Below are positions 29,790 through 37,628 of a DNA stretch of 64,000 nt, one piece after another. The position numbers were made by a program, and so were the translations under genes. The DNA lies in assembly GCF_000147815.2 (NCBI RefSeq), contig NC_015957.1, forward strand, positions 2,976,001 to 3,040,000, given 5' to 3'. This DNA comes from Streptomyces violaceusniger Tu 4113. Lineage in GTDB: Bacteria > Actinomycetota > Actinomycetes > Streptomycetales > Streptomycetaceae. Position 1 is the stretch's first letter. The number at the start of each line of letters is the position of its first letter. The notes under the pieces were generated by a model that saw nothing but the letters and a program-made list of their open reading frames with translations, did not search any database and was not told the DNA's origin.

Positions 29790-31127
29790 ATGGAGCCCAA
29801 TACACTGCTCGACTCCGTGCTCGACGAGGCCGGAGTCTCCCACGCCGGACTGGCCGCGCATGTCAATGAGGCGGGCCGGGCCCGGGGGATGAAGCTGCGG
29901 TACGAACACACTGCGGTGGCCCGGTGGCTGAAGGGCCAGCGGCCGCGCGGGCAGGTGCCGGACCTCATCTGCGAGGTGCTGGGCGAGCGGCTGCACCGCG
30001 CCCTCACCCTGGACGACATCGGCTTCGACACCCCCGGCAGCCGCCGGGGGCCCGCCACCTCGCTCTCCGGATTCGTCGAGCGCGCCACCGCGCTGTGGCG
30101 CTCCGACGAACAGCAGCGCCCGCATGTCGTCGAGGCCCCGGCGGTCACCGGCACCCCCGCCGTCATCCCGGTGTGGGAGTGGGAGAACCCTCCCGAGGAC
30201 TCCGATGTCTCCCGGCGCGGTCTGACGCGGGTCAGCATGACCGACATCGAGACGTTGGGCGCCGCCCGCGCCCACTACGAGCAGATGTACCGCAAGGCCG
30301 GCGGCGTCGCGACCCGCACCCGGGTGGTGGGGTTCCTCAACTCCGAGGCCGCCCCGCTGCTGCGCGGCAGCTACGCCGACGACACCGGCCGCCAGTTGCA
30401 CCGGGCGACCGGCGGCCTGGTGGCCATCGCCGGGATCTGCGCGTACGACTCCAACACGCACGGCCTGGCCCAGCGCTACTTCCATCAGGCGCTGCGGCTC
30501 GCCAAGGCCAGCGGCGACCGGGGCCTGGGCGCCTATGTCATAGCGCTGCTGGTCAACCAGTCCCTCTTCATGAAGGAGTACCGGCAGGCGGTCGCCTTCG
30601 CCGAATCGGCGCTGCGCGCCGCGGGCTCCCAGATCACCCCCGCGCTCGCCGCCGACCTGTACGCCATGCAGGCCAAGGCGTACGCCCGGCTCGGCGACGG
30701 CGCCGGGACGCTGTCCTGCATCCGGCGCGCCGAGACCGCCGCCGACCGGATCAGACCGGGCCAGGAGCCCGACGAGACCGGCTATGTCCAGCCGGGTCTG
30801 GTGAACGTCCAGGTGGCCGAGGCGCTGCTGAGCCTCGGCGACCTCGGCGGCGCCCGCGAGCACGCCACCGCCGCGGTCGGCACCCCCGCGCACGACCGGG
30901 GCCGGGTGCACCGGCTCGCCATGCTCACCCATATCGAGCTGCGTCAGGGAGACGTGGACCGGGCGGGCGCCACGGCGGTGGAGATGACCGAGCGCGCGCG
31001 GGGCATGGAGTCCCAGCGGTTACGCGACCGGTTGCGGGCGGTACGGGAGCACCTCGCGGTCAGCGGAAGCGCCGCGACAGCCGAGGCCGCCGCGCTCATC
31101 GACGGGGCACTGCGCGTTCCTCTGTGA
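29790..31127 (+). CDS. XRE/TPR regulatory protein (NsdA-like)
   Basis: 445 aa. N-terminal helix-turn-helix-like region (AGVSHAGLAAHVNEAGRARG then TAVARWLKGQRPRG), followed by a long helical TPR-type array (about 150-430, e.g. GLAQRYFHQALRLAKASGDR, AFAESALRAAG). This layout is that of Streptomyces NsdA-type proteins affecting differentiation and antibiotic production. It may bind peptides or partner proteins through the TPRs. ATG 29790 follows GGGAGGGCGAG. Downstream NUDIX gene is on the same strand. Confidence 0.8.
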   Translation: MEPNTLLDSVLDEAGVSHAGLAAHVNEAGRARGMKLRYEHTAVARWLKGQRPRGQVPDLICEVLGERLHRALTLDDIGFDTPGSRRGPATSLSGFVERATALWRSDEQQRPHVVEAPAVTGTPAVIPVWEWENPPEDSDVSRRGLTRVSMTDIETLGAARAHYEQMYRKAGGVATRTRVVGFLNSEAAPLLRGSYADDTGRQLHRATGGLVAIAGICAYDSNTHGLAQRYFHQALRLAKASGDRGLGAYVIALLVNQSLFMKEYRQAVAFAESALRAAGSQITPALAADLYAMQAKAYARLGDGAGTLSCIRRAETAADRIRPGQEPDETGYVQPGLVNVQVAEALLSLGDLGGAREHATAAVGTPAHDRGRVHRLAMLTHIELRQGDVDRAGATAVEMTERARGMESQRLRDRLRAVREHLAVSGSAATAEAAALIDGALRVPL

Positions 31128-31208
31128 CCGGCGGTTCCGCTCGCGGTCCGCACTCTCGTCAGCGGGTGGCCCACGATGGCCTCCCGTTTCGACGAAAGGT
31201 GGCTGACA

Positions 31209-31739
31209 GTGCGATGGAAGAACCTCAGGGAGCGGACCGTGTACGAGAACCGATGGTTCCGGGTCAACCTCGCCGATGTCCGGCTCCCCGACGGGCGCCA
31301 TCTGGACCACTATCTGATCCGGCTCCGTCCCGTGGCCGTGGCCACGGTGGTGAACGCGGCCAACGAGGTGCTGCTGCTGTGGCGCCACCGGTTCATCACC
31401 GACGTCTGGGGCTGGGAGCTGGCCGCGGGCGTCGTCGAGGACGGTGAGGACATCGCCGACGCCGCGGCCCGCGAGATGGAGGAGGAGACCGGCTGGCGCC
31501 CCGGCCCGCTGCGCCATCTGCTCTCCGTCGAGCCGTCCAACGGGCTCACCGACGCACGGCACCACATCTACTGGGCCGAGGAGGCATCGTACGTCGGGCC
31601 CCCGGAGGACGACTTCGAGTCGGACCGCCGCGAGTGGGTGCCGCTGAAGATGGTGCCCGACCTGGTCGCACGCGGTGAGGTGCCCGCGGCCAACATGGCG
31701 GCGGCGCTGCTGCTGCTCCACCACATCAGGCTCGGGTAG
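31209..31739 (+). CDS. NUDIX hydrolase, ADP-ribose-pyrophosphatase-like
   Basis: 176 aa. Hydrolyses a nucleoside diphosphate linked to another moiety, probably ADP-ribose. Complete Nudix box from residue about 77: GVVEDGEDIADAAAREMEEE followed by TGW. The N-terminal YENRWFRVNLADVRLPDGRH strand region is typical of the ADP-ribose group. The GTG at 31209 has GAAAGG 6 bases upstream and begins the conserved WKNLRERTVY; an ATG at 31176 is in frame but lacks a site. Last core-like gene before the island. Confidence 0.88.
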   Translation: MRWKNLRERTVYENRWFRVNLADVRLPDGRHLDHYLIRLRPVAVATVVNAANEVLLLWRHRFITDVWGWELAAGVVEDGEDIADAAAREMEEETGWRPGPLRHLLSVEPSNGLTDARHHIYWAEEASYVGPPEDDFESDRREWVPLKMVPDLVARGEVPAANMAAALLLLHHIRLG

Positions 31740-31763
31740 GCCGGGCCGCCGTCCGCGCCGGCG

Positions 31764-32021
31764 CTAGTGTCCCGCTGTCTGCCATATCGCCAGGGCCAGG
31801 GCGGTCACCCCGGTCAGGGCGGCGATGGAGGGCAGCGGCCAGCGTCCGTGCTCCAGTATCCGCATCCGTCCGCCCAGTTGGTTCACGTCCTCCTCAGCCT
31901 GCTCTCCTCGATGGTCGAGCAGGGCCAGCCGGCCGTCGACGCGGGTGAAGCCCACTTCGACGGTCCGGCGCAGTTCCGTGAGCTCCACGGCTAACGCGGC
32001 TTGCTCGGGCTCGGTGGTCAC
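31764..32021 (-). CDS. small protein with C-terminal membrane helix
   Basis: 85 aa. Residues 1-50 are helical and charged, likely a coiled coil (LAVELTELRRTVEVGFTRVD), and residues about 60-82 form a membrane helix (LPSIAALTGVTALALAIW). Tail-anchored layout; function unknown. The GTG start has AAGGGGAT upstream. Its first 18 codons and its upstream region lie inside the left 200-bp direct repeat, so the right repeat carries a cut-off copy of its start. Confidence 0.7.
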   Translation of the reverse strand: MTTEPEQAALAVELTELRRTVEVGFTRVDGRLALLDHRGEQAEEDVNQLGGRMRILEHGRWPLPSIAALTGVTALALAIWQTAGH

Positions 32022-32166
32022 GGGTTGATCCCCTTCCGGATGTAACGTCCGTGCAGTGGTGACGCTCCGAGTCAAGCGCATGCCCAGGTGGTGCGGGAGC
32101 GTGTGTGGGGATGGTGTGTGAGTCACCGGCGCACACCCCGTGCGAAAGGCGGCACGCAGCGGGTAC
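31967..32166. repeat. left 200-bp perfect direct repeat
   Basis: Identical base for base to 38384-38583 and in the same orientation. It contains the first 18 codons and upstream region of the small membrane protein gene and ends just before mgtC-like sequence. With its partner it brackets a 6.2-kb cassette; the repeat-to-repeat period is 6417 bp. Confidence 0.97.
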
Positions 32167-32178
32167 CTGTTCACCGTC

Positions 32179-32340
32179 GGCCCTCTGGTCGGCCGAGCGG
32201 GTGGAGGCCCAGTCCTCCTATCGGGTCGGCGCGGGACTGCTGCCCCGCGTGCTGGAGCTGTGCACGGCCGTTGGGTACCGGGCCTGCGGGGCCGGGTGGC
32301 CCCGGGCGCCTTGGGAGGGCCGGGACCGCACCCACTCGCG
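32179..32340 (+). pseudogene. remnant of the 3' half of an mgtC-like gene
   Basis: One frame reads ALWSAERVEAQSSYRVGAGL then LPRVLELCTAVGYR and GRDRT, matching residues about 154-205 of the intact MgtC at 38659-39447. The 5' two thirds is missing, and the DNA has diverged well below the perfect identity of the adjacent repeat, so it is an older paralogous fragment. Confidence 0.85.
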
Positions 32341-32357
32341 CCTTGGACGGCCGGTTG

Positions 32358-32547
32358 ATCGGCCACCGGATGACCGCTGTCGCGGGCCCACCTCCTGGAG
32401 CGCGGCAACGACACCCGTGCCGCGCTGGCTGCCTATGAGTCGGCAGCTGACGAGCCCCTCAGCCTGCCGGAAGAGCGCTACCTGCGTACACGGGCAGCCT
32501 GCCTGGGGCCGGCCGGCACCGACGGGCCCGAGCAGCCGGTCATGTAG
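32358..32547 (+). pseudogene. frameshifted 3' end of an ECF sigma factor (DUF6596 type)
   Basis: GHRMTAV in one frame continues after one extra G as RAHLLERGNDTRAALAAYES and LPEERYLRTRA in another. This is the TPR-like tail found at the C-terminus of ECF41/DUF6596 sigma factors. The DNA-binding parts are absent. Confidence 0.55.
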
Positions 32548-32998
32548 CGCGGGGCCCGTCGTCGCCCCGGGCGGTACGGCCCGCTTCGCGCGTCGTGTGG
32601 ATGTCCCCGTGCTGAACGGCGAACACCGTGCCGGAATCGCGGGCGGTGTTGTTCTGCTCCAGGGCCAACGTCCCGCTGCCGCCCGCGAGGGCGCTGTCGA
32701 CCTCGGCGGTCAGCCGGGCCAGAGGCGCACGACAGGTGGGTTCCCGGCGCAGCAACTCGGCGAGTTCCAGGGCCCAGATCCCGGAGAGGGACTGCCGGAC
32801 GTCGTCGGGTACCACCGTCGCCCGCATCAGTGCTGCGTTCTCCTCCAGCCGGGCCCCGACCGCGACGCTGCGGTCCGGGTCGTCCCGTCGGAAGAGCCCG
32901 AGGACGGCGTCTTTGGTGCGCTGCCACAGGTCCGTGGCCATCGTCGCCACCACTGCCGTGGCCCCCGCCTCGGCGAGCAGTGTCAGTTCGTCGGTCAC
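32540..32998 (-). CDS. 152-aa protein with C-terminal beta tag, partner of the cyclase-like protein
   Basis: Function unknown. Residues 1-35 are a hydrophobic/amphipathic helix (LLAEAGATAVVATMATDLWQ) ending in a basic FRR, followed by two or three helices (DDVRQSLSGIWALELAELLR). The C-terminus carries the tag DSGTVFAVQHGDIHT, closely like the tag ending the upstream cyclase-like protein. GTG start with AAGGAG six bases upstream, 10 bp after the cyclase stop, so the two form an operon. Its 3' end touches the sigma remnant on the other strand. Likely binds the same partner as the other tagged proteins. Confidence 0.75.
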   Translation of the reverse strand: MTDELTLLAEAGATAVVATMATDLWQRTKDAVLGLFRRDDPDRSVAVGARLEENAALMRATVVPDDVRQSLSGIWALELAELLRREPTCRAPLARLTAEVDSALAGGSGTLALEQNNTARDSGTVFAVQHGDIHTTREAGRTARGDDGPRAT

Positions 32999-33008
32999 GT
33001 GGGCTCCT

Positions 33009-33779
33009 TCAGGTCTTTCCGCTGATGTGTATGGTGCCGCTCTGCACCGCGTAGATGACGCCGTGGCCCGATGCCCTGCTGATCATCTTCGCGTTGCTGG
33101 GGATCTCGTCGTCGGCCGCACGGTCCTGGCCGGCCCGCCCGCCGGACCCACCAGACTCAGTGAGCTCACCGGGTCCACTGGACTCAGCGGCCGACGGCGT
33201 GGCGCACGCGGGCACGTGCAGCCAGGCAGAAGCTGCGAATTCCTTTTCCCGCACGCTGACGTGCCGGAAGGACGCGGGGTCGATCCCGGGCTGTCCCTGG
33301 CACACCGTCTCCTCGTGGAAGTGCTGCGAGACGAGGAGCGCCGTCGTCGCTTCCGGCGTCTGTGCCAGAGCGGCGCGGGCCGGTGTGGCGTCGAGCAGCC
33401 GGGCAAGGACTTCGAGCGGCCGGCCGACGACCGTGCCGTCCGGGCCGATGTGAACGTCCCCCGCGTGCAGAGCCATCCGGACGCGCACCCGCGTAGGCGG
33501 CCCGGCAAGCCGGTTGTGGGCCCGGAGGCGGACCGTGAGTTCATGGACCAGCGGATGGACCAGGCTCGCTTTGGGCGTCCCGGCCGGGAACACCACCCGC
33601 GTGCCGTCGCCGAGATCCTGGCGCAGGCACGCCTCCCAGTCGATCCCGCTTCGCGCGAACGACTCGCGGAGCGCGGTCGACAGTGCCTCGCGGATCTGCC
33701 GGAGAGCCACGTCGCCGCGTCCCGCCGACCCCGCGATGTCCACCGCGAACAAGGCCCGGTATTCCGGCACTTCTTCCAT
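33009..33779 (-). CDS. class III nucleotide-cyclase-like protein with C-terminal beta tag
   Basis: 256 aa, soluble. Residues 1-195 resemble the class III cyclase fold: strand with the first metal-type acid in ALFAVDIAGS (Asp14), a second in DLGDGTRVVF (Asp58), and later HAGDVHIGPDGTVVGRPLEV and LARLLDA, matching the G-R-helix region. This is a common actinobacterial family whose activity has, to my knowledge, not been settled. An acidic Ser/Gly linker leads to the tag GHGVIYAVQSGTIHISG at the extreme C-terminus. AGGAGG lies 6 bases before ATG 33779. Divergent from a Crp-type gene, suggesting signal maker and signal reader. Confidence 0.75.
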   Translation of the reverse strand: MEEVPEYRALFAVDIAGSAGRGDVALRQIREALSTALRESFARSGIDWEACLRQDLGDGTRVVFPAGTPKASLVHPLVHELTVRLRAHNRLAGPPTRVRVRMALHAGDVHIGPDGTVVGRPLEVLARLLDATPARAALAQTPEATTALLVSQHFHEETVCQGQPGIDPASFRHVSVREKEFAASAWLHVPACATPSAAESSGPGELTESGGSGGRAGQDRAADDEIPSNAKMISRASGHGVIYAVQSGTIHISGKT

Positions 33780-33876
33780 GCGGCCCTCCTGGTCGTGCGG
33801 CACGCCCCGGCCACGCCGTCGTCCGGCGCGGGTCGTGGCCGTGCCCCGTCGTGTGCGTGCTTCCACTGTGCCCCAA

Positions 33877-33905
33877 TTGAACGGGACGCATCCCGTCGCA
33901 ATACT
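33877..33905 (+). promoter_or_regulatory. promoter of the Crp-type gene with palindrome in its spacer
   Basis: TTGAAC (33877-33882) and AATACT (33900-33905) with a 17-bp spacer. The spacer contains a 6-4-6 palindrome ACGGGA-CGCA-TCCCGT (33881-33896) that a regulator would use to block polymerase. Autoregulation by the Crp-type protein is inference. Confidence 0.6.
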
Positions 33906-34015
33906 GGTTCGGCTCGACGTCGCGGAGCCGACCTCGCCGAACTCGTCTGAACGCACGAGCGGTGGGGAGCCCCGCTCGGCGGCGGTGACCTCGGGCGGGC
34001 GGAAGGCGGGGACAC

Positions 34016-34750
34016 ATGGATGGTAAAACGCCGGGCCGGGACGCGGTCGGTCGGACACCTGCGGGGACATGGACCTGGCCCCCGTCAAGTCCGCTCGGCT
34101 CTCTCGCAGGGCCCGCCCGGGACCGGCTCCTCGCACTGGGCGCGGGGAGACGGTACGAGGCCGACCGCGTTCTGATGCGCGAGGGGGAGCGGACCACGTT
34201 CGTGCTCGTCCTCCTCCACGGCGTGGTCAAAGCGACCGGGCGCGCCCCCGACGGCCGGGACGCCCTGCTGGCCGTCCGCATGGGCGGGGACCTGGTCGGC
34301 GAACTCGCGGCTGCGGACGGCGGTCCCCGGTCAGCGACGGTCACGACCTGCGGGGCCGTAATCGCGAGGGTCGTCAGCCGGGACGAGTTCCTCGGCTGCA
34401 CCCACCGGGAACCAGAGATCGCCCACGCGGTCAATGCGTCCGTGGTCTCGAAACTTCGCGCCGCCAACACCCATCGCGTCGACTTCACCGGCTGCGACGC
34501 CTCCACCCGGCTGGCCCGCGTCCTGCATCAGATCGTGCTGACCCACGGCGAGCGGTCCGGCGCGGGAGCGGTGATCCGCTGGCCGATCACCCAGCCGGAA
34601 CTCGCGACCCTGTCCGGCGCCGCGGAACCTACCGTGCAGAAGGTGCTGCGTAGGCTTCGTGAGGCGGGCGTGATCTCCACCGGCTACCGCACCGTCCGGG
34701 TGGAGGATCTCGCCCGCCTAAGAAGCATCGCCTTCGACCAACAGCCCTGA
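34016..34750 (+). CDS. Crp/Fnr-family regulator
   Basis: 244 aa. Cyclic-nucleotide-binding-like beta barrel (about 30-145: RRYEADRVLMREGERTTFVLVLLHG, GGDLVGELAAADGGPRSATVTT) with the GELA box, a dimerisation helix, and a C-terminal winged helix (about 165-235; WPITQPELATLSGAAEPTVQKVLRRLREAG). The usual Arg-Ser of cAMP binders is represented by GGPRSATV, so nucleotide binding is plausible. ATG 34016 follows GGAAGG. Divergent from the cyclase-like gene; a natural reader for its product. Targets unknown; the palindrome at 33881-33896 is a candidate. Confidence 0.85.
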   Translation: MDGKTPGRDAVGRTPAGTWTWPPSSPLGSLAGPARDRLLALGAGRRYEADRVLMREGERTTFVLVLLHGVVKATGRAPDGRDALLAVRMGGDLVGELAAADGGPRSATVTTCGAVIARVVSRDEFLGCTHREPEIAHAVNASVVSKLRAANTHRVDFTGCDASTRLARVLHQIVLTHGERSGAGAVIRWPITQPELATLSGAAEPTVQKVLRRLREAGVISTGYRTVRVEDLARLRSIAFDQQP

Positions 34751-34800
34751 GCCCGACCGGCGCCGGGACCAGTTCGGTCTCGAATCCGCCCGGTCGAGTG

Positions 34801-34831
34801 TTGAGCAAGTGGGCAGAAACCCTCCTACGAT
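34801..34831 (+). promoter_or_regulatory. possible promoter of the STAND ATPase gene
   Basis: TTGAGC (34801-34806) and TACGAT (34826-34831), spacer 19 bp, 170 bp upstream of the STAND gene and after the Crp-type stop. Confidence 0.4.
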
Positions 34832-35001
34832 GGTTTGGCCCGACGTGGTGCTCGCTAGCGTAACCAGGTGGAGCTGGCGGGGGGTTGCGAAGCACGACGC
34901 CGAACCGGCTTCCGTTTCAGAGGATTTCGGAACGGCCTGCGAGCGTCGTGATGGTCCGCCAGGCGCGGTCGCGCGTTCCACGAGCGGGAATGAGATGGGG
35001 C

Positions 35002-37344
35002 ATGGCAGAGACGAACGGGGGCGTGCGGGAACCGCACGGGCCCGACCATGACGAGGAAGGGCCGTCGGCGCGCGGTGATCACCGCATCGACATCGCGGGG
35101 AACGCGTCGGGAACAGTGATCGCGGGCAACCACAACGTGGTGATCGACGCCCACGGTTCGACCGTGAACCTGCTCCCACCCCGGGAGCGCCCCAGGCCGG
35201 TGCGCCGGGAACGAGTCGCGCTCGTCCCTCGCCGGCAGCGTGAACCAGTGGGCCGCGAAGCGGACTTGGAGGAACTGGAGAGCGCCCTGCACGGGCACGG
35301 GCTGGTGCAGCTGTGGGGACCGCCCGGGGTCGGCAAGAGTACCCTGCTGCGTCACGCGGCCCGCTGCCTCGAACCCGGCCCGGACGGGGTGCTGTTCTTC
35401 AACGCGGCCCACCGGGAGGTCGAGGACCTCGCCCAGGAGATCTTCGAGGCCTGCTACGAGGCTCCGGGCTATGCGCCGACGGGACCGGAGCTGCGCCGGC
35501 TGATGGCTGGAGTCAGGGTCACGGTATACGCCGACGACGTGGACCTGACCCCGGAGCAACTGCGGCTGCTCGCGGACGCCGCGCCCGATGCGACGTTCGT
35601 CCTCGCGAATCGAGAGCGTTCGCTGCTCGGGGAGGGCGGGCACCTGGAGCTGCGGGGGCTGGACCGGGCGGCCGGACTTGAGCTGCTGACCCGGGAGTTA
35701 GGGCATCCGCTGCCCCAGGGCGAACTCGTCGCGGCCAACGAGCTGTGCATGCTGTCGCTCGGCCGGCCCCTGCTGCTGTTGCGCGCGGCCGGACTGGCCG
35801 GGTTCGACACGTCGGGCGAGGTCACGCTGCCCCGTCCGGCCGAGATCGAGGGCCTGCTGCCGCTGCTGCTCGACCGGCTCGACGCCGCGGCGGTGACCGC
35901 CCTGCACCTGCTCGCGACGCTGCGCGACGCGGAGGTGGACCCAGTGCATGTCGGTGCGCTGTGCGGGGTACCCGAACCGGCAGTGGTCTGCGGCCGATTG
36001 GCCGAGCTGGGCCTGGCGGTGGTCACGGAACGCGGGTACCGGAGTGTCGCCGACGTGGTGCCGGAGGTGCGGCGCCGGTCCCCGGAGGGGTTCCCCGCCG
36101 ACCGGCTGTGCGACCACTTCGCCCGCTGGGCTGCGCTGCCGACCACCACTCCGGCCCAGGTCGCCGACCACGGACGCGCGTTGGAACTGGCGGCCGAGCT
36201 GGCCGAGCAGCAGGGCCGACCCGACCTCGCCGTGCGGGTCGCCCGGGCCGTGTCGCCCGTCCTTGCGCAGTCGCTGAGGTTCGGCGTGTGGGGGCGGCTG
36301 CTCGACCAGGGCCAGAACGCCGCGCAGCAGGCGGGCGACGTGACGGCCAGGGCCTACTTCACCCACGAGAAGGCCATTCGGTGTCTCCTGATCGGCCGGC
36401 GCGTGCTGGCCGCGGTGCTCCTGGCCGAGGCGGTGGTGCTGTGGCGGCAACTGGGCGACAGCGAGGGTGTCAACGCCGCGCTCAACGCCCAGCAGTACAC
36501 CCCGCCGCCGTCCTCACTGACGCCGGACGCGGGGCCGCCGGGAGGCGACGTGGGGACGACCCTCGGCAACGACGCGGGCACCGCGGCGGGGACCGACCCG
36601 GGCACGACGGTGGGGGCCGACGCCGGCACGGCTCCCGGGACGACCTCGGGGACCGACCCGGGCACGACGGTGGGGACCGACCCGGGCACCGTGCCCGGGA
36701 CCGACCCCGCTGTGGCGTCCGGGGCCGACCCTGGTGCGGCATCGGCGGCGGACGCGGGCGCGCAGCCTGGGGTGGATACGGGGGGCGCCCCGAACACACC
36801 GGTGGACCCCGTCACACAGCTCGCCACCAACCCTTCCGGCGCGACGACCGCAGGTGGTGCCGCCGCGGGGGGCGGCACCACCGCTGTCGGGGTGGGCGCG
36901 CTGTCGACGGGCGTGATCACGACCCTGGTCGGCATCGTCGCCGCGATCGCCATCGGCGTGGGCATCTACCAGGAACAGGCGTCGAACGACGAGTCCCCCA
37001 CGAGCTCGACCTCGACCCCGTCCGACGAACTCGCCGGGGTCTGGCGGGACGGACAGGGCAATGTTTTCCGGATCACCGAGTCGGGGGACGGCTCGTACCA
37101 GTTCAAAATGCAGGGGAACTGCGGTGGCAGCAGCACCGTAGAGATCACCGGAAGCTCCGGCAGTTACAGCGCCACGGTGCCGGTGTGGGACGAGTCGTCC
37201 TGCGGAACGACCGTTGGGGAGGCCGACCTGAGGATCGACGTCGACTCCGACGGCTCCAGCGCCGACGTCGAGATGACCGAGAAGTCGGACGGGACGTGGA
37301 AGTGCTACACCTGCGGAACCCAGAGCTGGACCCGCCTATCCTGA
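35002..37344 (+). CDS. tagged STAND/AAA ATPase with membrane helix and extracytoplasmic domain
   Basis: 780 aa. N-terminal beta tag IAGNASGTVIAGNHNVVI (about 31-48). ATPase: Walker A GPPGVGKST (106-114), Walker-B-like VYADDVDL (about 176-181), sensor region FVLANRERS, then winged-helix and helical segments to about residue 500. A low-complexity linker follows (about 510-600) of GTDPGTTVG-type repeats, one membrane helix (about 636-656) and a small beta-rich domain with Cys pairs (CGG, SSCG, CYTCG) that would sit outside the cell. STAND ATPases act as signal-gated switches in conflict and regulatory systems. The start at 35002 is preferred over ATG 34990; ribosome sites are weak. The downstream 77-aa gene is coupled. 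Confidence 0.8.
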   Translation: MAETNGGVREPHGPDHDEEGPSARGDHRIDIAGNASGTVIAGNHNVVIDAHGSTVNLLPPRERPRPVRRERVALVPRRQREPVGREADLEELESALHGHGLVQLWGPPGVGKSTLLRHAARCLEPGPDGVLFFNAAHREVEDLAQEIFEACYEAPGYAPTGPELRRLMAGVRVTVYADDVDLTPEQLRLLADAAPDATFVLANRERSLLGEGGHLELRGLDRAAGLELLTRELGHPLPQGELVAANELCMLSLGRPLLLLRAAGLAGFDTSGEVTLPRPAEIEGLLPLLLDRLDAAAVTALHLLATLRDAEVDPVHVGALCGVPEPAVVCGRLAELGLAVVTERGYRSVADVVPEVRRRSPEGFPADRLCDHFARWAALPTTTPAQVADHGRALELAAELAEQQGRPDLAVRVARAVSPVLAQSLRFGVWGRLLDQGQNAAQQAGDVTARAYFTHEKAIRCLLIGRRVLAAVLLAEAVVLWRQLGDSEGVNAALNAQQYTPPPSSLTPDAGPPGGDVGTTLGNDAGTAAGTDPGTTVGADAGTAPGTTSGTDPGTTVGTDPGTVPGTDPAVASGADPGAASAADAGAQPGVDTGGAPNTPVDPVTQLATNPSGATTAGGAAAGGGTTAVGVGALSTGVITTLVGIVAAIAIGVGIYQEQASNDESPTSSTSTPSDELAGVWRDGQGNVFRITESGDGSYQFKMQGNCGGSSTVEITGSSGSYSATVPVWDESSCGTTVGEADLRIDVDSDGSSADVEMTEKSDGTWKCYTCGTQSWTRLS

Positions 37345-37394
37345 TGGTCCTGACGTTCGACGAGTCCTCAGCGATACCGAAGGGAGAACCCGCC

Positions 37395-37628
37395 ATGCCG
37401 CTCTCCTCAGGCGACCGGTTCACGATCCGCATCGGCGGTGACGCCTCGGGCCCCGTCGTGGCCGGCCACGACAACAAGGTCGAGGTCCGTCGGCCTAGCG
37501 AGCCTGACGCAGAGTCCGGCCCGACCCAGACGACCACCGTCCGGGACCACGGCACCGCCTACACCGTCATGAACGGCGAACTGCACATCCACCACGACTC
37601 CTCCGCCCGGCCACCGGAGGAGGGCTGA
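37395..37628 (+). CDS. 77-aa double-tag protein, candidate adaptor
   Basis: The whole protein is little more than two tags: IGGDASGPVVAGHDNKVEV near the N-terminus, like the ATPase tag, and DHGTAYTVMNGELHIHH near the C-terminus, like the tags of the cyclase-like and 152-aa proteins, joined by a polar linker. It could bridge the two sets of proteins by beta-strand addition. AGGGAGA precedes ATG 37395; an in-frame ATG at 37344 overlaps the ATPase stop (TGATG) and would couple translation. No homologue of known function comes to mind. Confidence 0.7.
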   Translation: MPLSSGDRFTIRIGGDASGPVVAGHDNKVEVRRPSEPDAESGPTQTTTVRDHGTAYTVMNGELHIHHDSSARPPEEG

